DNA from: CAZDHT01 sp964505325
GTDB taxonomy: Bacteria > Planctomycetota > PUPC01
Assembly (NCBI GenBank): GCA_964505325.1
Contig: CAZDHT010000057.1
Span: 1 to 23,158 of the forward strand
DNA length: 23,158 bases
Reading direction: 5' to 3'
Part shown: positions 22,036-23,158 of the stretch, piece by piece
Layout: each line of letters opens with the position of its first letter
Position numbering within the stretch: the stretch's first letter is position 1
Notes under the pieces: generated by a model
What the model saw: only the letters and a program-made list of their open reading frames with translations
Database searches by the model: none
What the model was told of the DNA's origin: nothing
Position numbers and translations under genes: made by a program

Positions 22036-22914
22036 GTGATCGTACCGAAGATGAGAGAATTGCTGGAGGCCGGGGTCCACTACGGCCATCACACGAGCCG
22101 ATGGAACCCGAAGATGGCGCCCTACATTTACAAGCGGCGGCATTCCATCCACATCATCAACCTGCGGCAGACGGTGCGCGGGCTGGTCAGGGCCGGGCGG
22201 TTCCTGTCCGCCATCGCCGAACAGGGCGGGAAGATCATCCTGGTCGGCACCAAGCGGGCGGCCAAGGCGAGCGTGAAAGAGCAGGCCACGCGGGCGGGAG
22301 TCCACTACGTGTGCGAGCGATGGTTGGGCGGGACCCTTACGAACTTCGACGTAGTGATGGGGCGCCTGAGGCGACTGGACGAGCTGGAAGACCTGGACCG
22401 GACGGGCGAGATCGAGAACAAAGGAAAGAAATACGCCTCGGTGCTCCGGCGGGAAATGGCCAAGCTCCAGAAGAACCTGGGCGGCATCCGCCAGATGAAG
22501 CGCCCCCCGGACGCGCTGGTCATTGTCGACCCGCGCCGCGAGAGGAGCGCACTGCGCGAGGCCGCCATCCTCAATATTCCCGCCATCTGCTTCCAGGATA
22601 CAGACTCCTCGCCTGACATGGTGGACATCATCATCCCGGGGAACGACGACGCGATGCGCTCCATCCAGCTCATCTGTTCGAAGCTGATGGACGCCTTCAT
22701 GGAAGGAAGGGCGAAGTCGCCGCTTCCCCCCGGACCCGACGACGACAAGACGGCCGCCCCTGCGGAGCCGGAGCCGCCGCCCGCCGCGGAACCGGTGGCG
22801 CCCCCGGCCGACGTGTCGGCTCCTGAAACGGACAGCGCGCCGGCCGCTCCCGCAGCCCCGCCGGCGCCCGAGCAGCCCGACAAGCCGGCCGCGGAGACCG
22901 CCACGCAGGACTGA
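22036..22914 (+). CDS. rpsB: Ribosomal protein S2 with Pro/Ala-rich tail
   Basis: A 292-residue small-subunit ribosomal protein S2, needed for 30S assembly and for S1 binding. Signatures are LLEAGVHYGHHTSRWNPKMA (9-28), IHIINLRQTV (39-48), GGKIILVGTKRAA (64-76), RWLGGTLTNF (95-104), EKNLGG-type QKNLGGIRQM (145-154), PPDALVIVDP (157-166) and IPGNDDAMRSIQLI (200-213). The conserved core ends near 227. The last 65 residues are a low-complexity Pro/Ala/Glu-rich extension, making the protein longer than the usual 230-260. The GTG start is set by AGGAGG 5 bases upstream. It is expressed from a consensus promoter with a structured leader, and is followed after 63 bases by tsf in the classical rpsB-tsf order. 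Confidence 0.97.
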   Translation: MIVPKMRELLEAGVHYGHHTSRWNPKMAPYIYKRRHSIHIINLRQTVRGLVRAGRFLSAIAEQGGKIILVGTKRAAKASVKEQATRAGVHYVCERWLGGTLTNFDVVMGRLRRLDELEDLDRTGEIENKGKKYASVLRREMAKLQKNLGGIRQMKRPPDALVIVDPRRERSALREAAILNIPAICFQDTDSSPDMVDIIIPGNDDAMRSIQLICSKLMDAFMEGRAKSPLPPGPDDDKTAAPAEPEPPPAAEPVAPPADVSAPETDSAPAAPAAPPAPEQPDKPAAETATQD

Positions 22915-22977
22915 CGCCGCCCGGCGGACGGGCACGGGCCGCGGAACAAACGATACACAGAACAGCGGAGATCAGCC

Positions 22978-23158
22978 ATGGCAGAAGTGACTGCGGCGAT
23001 GGTGAAAAAACTGAGAGAGATGACAAACCTCGGAATGATGGAATGCAAGACGGCCCTGGTCGAGGCCGGTGGCGATACCGACAAAGCGGTGGAAATCCTG
23101 CGGAAGAAAGGCTCCATCAAGTCCGCCAAGCGCGCGGAGCGCGAGGCGGCCGAAGGAT
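22978..23158 (+). CDS. tsf: Elongation factor Ts, N-terminal part
   Basis: The first 60 residues of EF-Ts, the GDP/GTP exchange factor for EF-Tu; the gene runs off the window. The N-terminal UBA-like domain is clear: TAAMVKKLREMTNLGMMECK (5-24), then ALVEAGGDTDKAVEILRKKG (26-45) and the SAKRAEREAAEG link (49-60). In most bacteria the signature reads LREKTGAGMMDCK, so TNLGMMECK is a mild variant at the EF-Tu contact region. A GGAG (22967-22970) stands 7 bases before the ATG. Its position after rpsB confirms the identity. Confidence 0.96.
   Translation, partial: MAEVTAAMVKKLREMTNLGMMECKTALVEAGGDTDKAVEILRKKGSIKSAKRAEREAAEG

Noticed and set aside
1..23158. tRNA, rRNA, CRISPR, insertion sequence or phage genes
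   Set aside because: No cloverleaf, no spaced direct repeats, no transposase or integrase motif and no terminal inverted repeats were found on reading both strands.

Overview
The window is a stretch of high-GC chromosome from a Gram-negative-like bacterium. The taxon is an inference, most likely the PVC group (Planctomycetota/Lentisphaerota-like) or a close lineage. The reasons are the very large secreted protein built of LamG/DUF1080-like and CBM/Ig-like modules, the secreted beta-propeller with a FlgD-like N-terminal domain, and many hypothetical exported proteins, all next to an ordinary rpsB-tsf pair. A run of exactly 100 N (1392-1491) is a scaffolding gap, so this looks like a draft or metagenome-assembled genome. 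Several promoters match the sigma70 consensus well, and many genes have strong AGGAGG ribosome sites.

Layout, left to right. 3-1391 is the truncated end of an unrecognised protein that runs into the gap. 1585-4042 is a two-gene, overlapping unit: an AzgA-type purine permease with an extra soluble domain of about 170 residues between its two membrane halves, and a 7-TM DUF4203/TM198-like protein. A CPBP (CAAX-type) membrane protease lies convergent to these (4058-4828, minus). It is divergent from a membrane-anchored coiled-coil protein ending in a BRCT-like domain (5033-6286). Then come a membrane-anchored ankyrin-repeat protein (6366-8114), a SanA-type DUF218 protein (8257-8940), a NapH-NapG-like fused polyferredoxin (9028-10290) and a secreted beta-propeller protein (10357-12945).

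The right half is mostly on the minus strand and is read from about 21.7 kb down to 13.1 kb: a PcrA/UvrD helicase, then after 9 bases a 1975-residue exported modular protein, then after 24 bases a flavodoxin. Spacing suggests one transcription unit, although the functions do not obviously belong together. Divergent from the helicase is a consensus promoter, a structured leader of about 150 nt, then rpsB (GTG start, Pro/Ala-rich tail) and the start of tsf.

No tRNA, rRNA, CRISPR array, insertion sequence or phage gene was seen. The most interesting points are unusual domain combinations (permease with inserted TolB-N/CsgG-like domain; coiled coil with BRCT-like domain; NapH-NapG fusion; 4+3 modular exoprotein), two probable leaderless transcripts, the rpsB leader, and evidence that the N gap may hide an overlap of variant contig ends rather than missing sequence.
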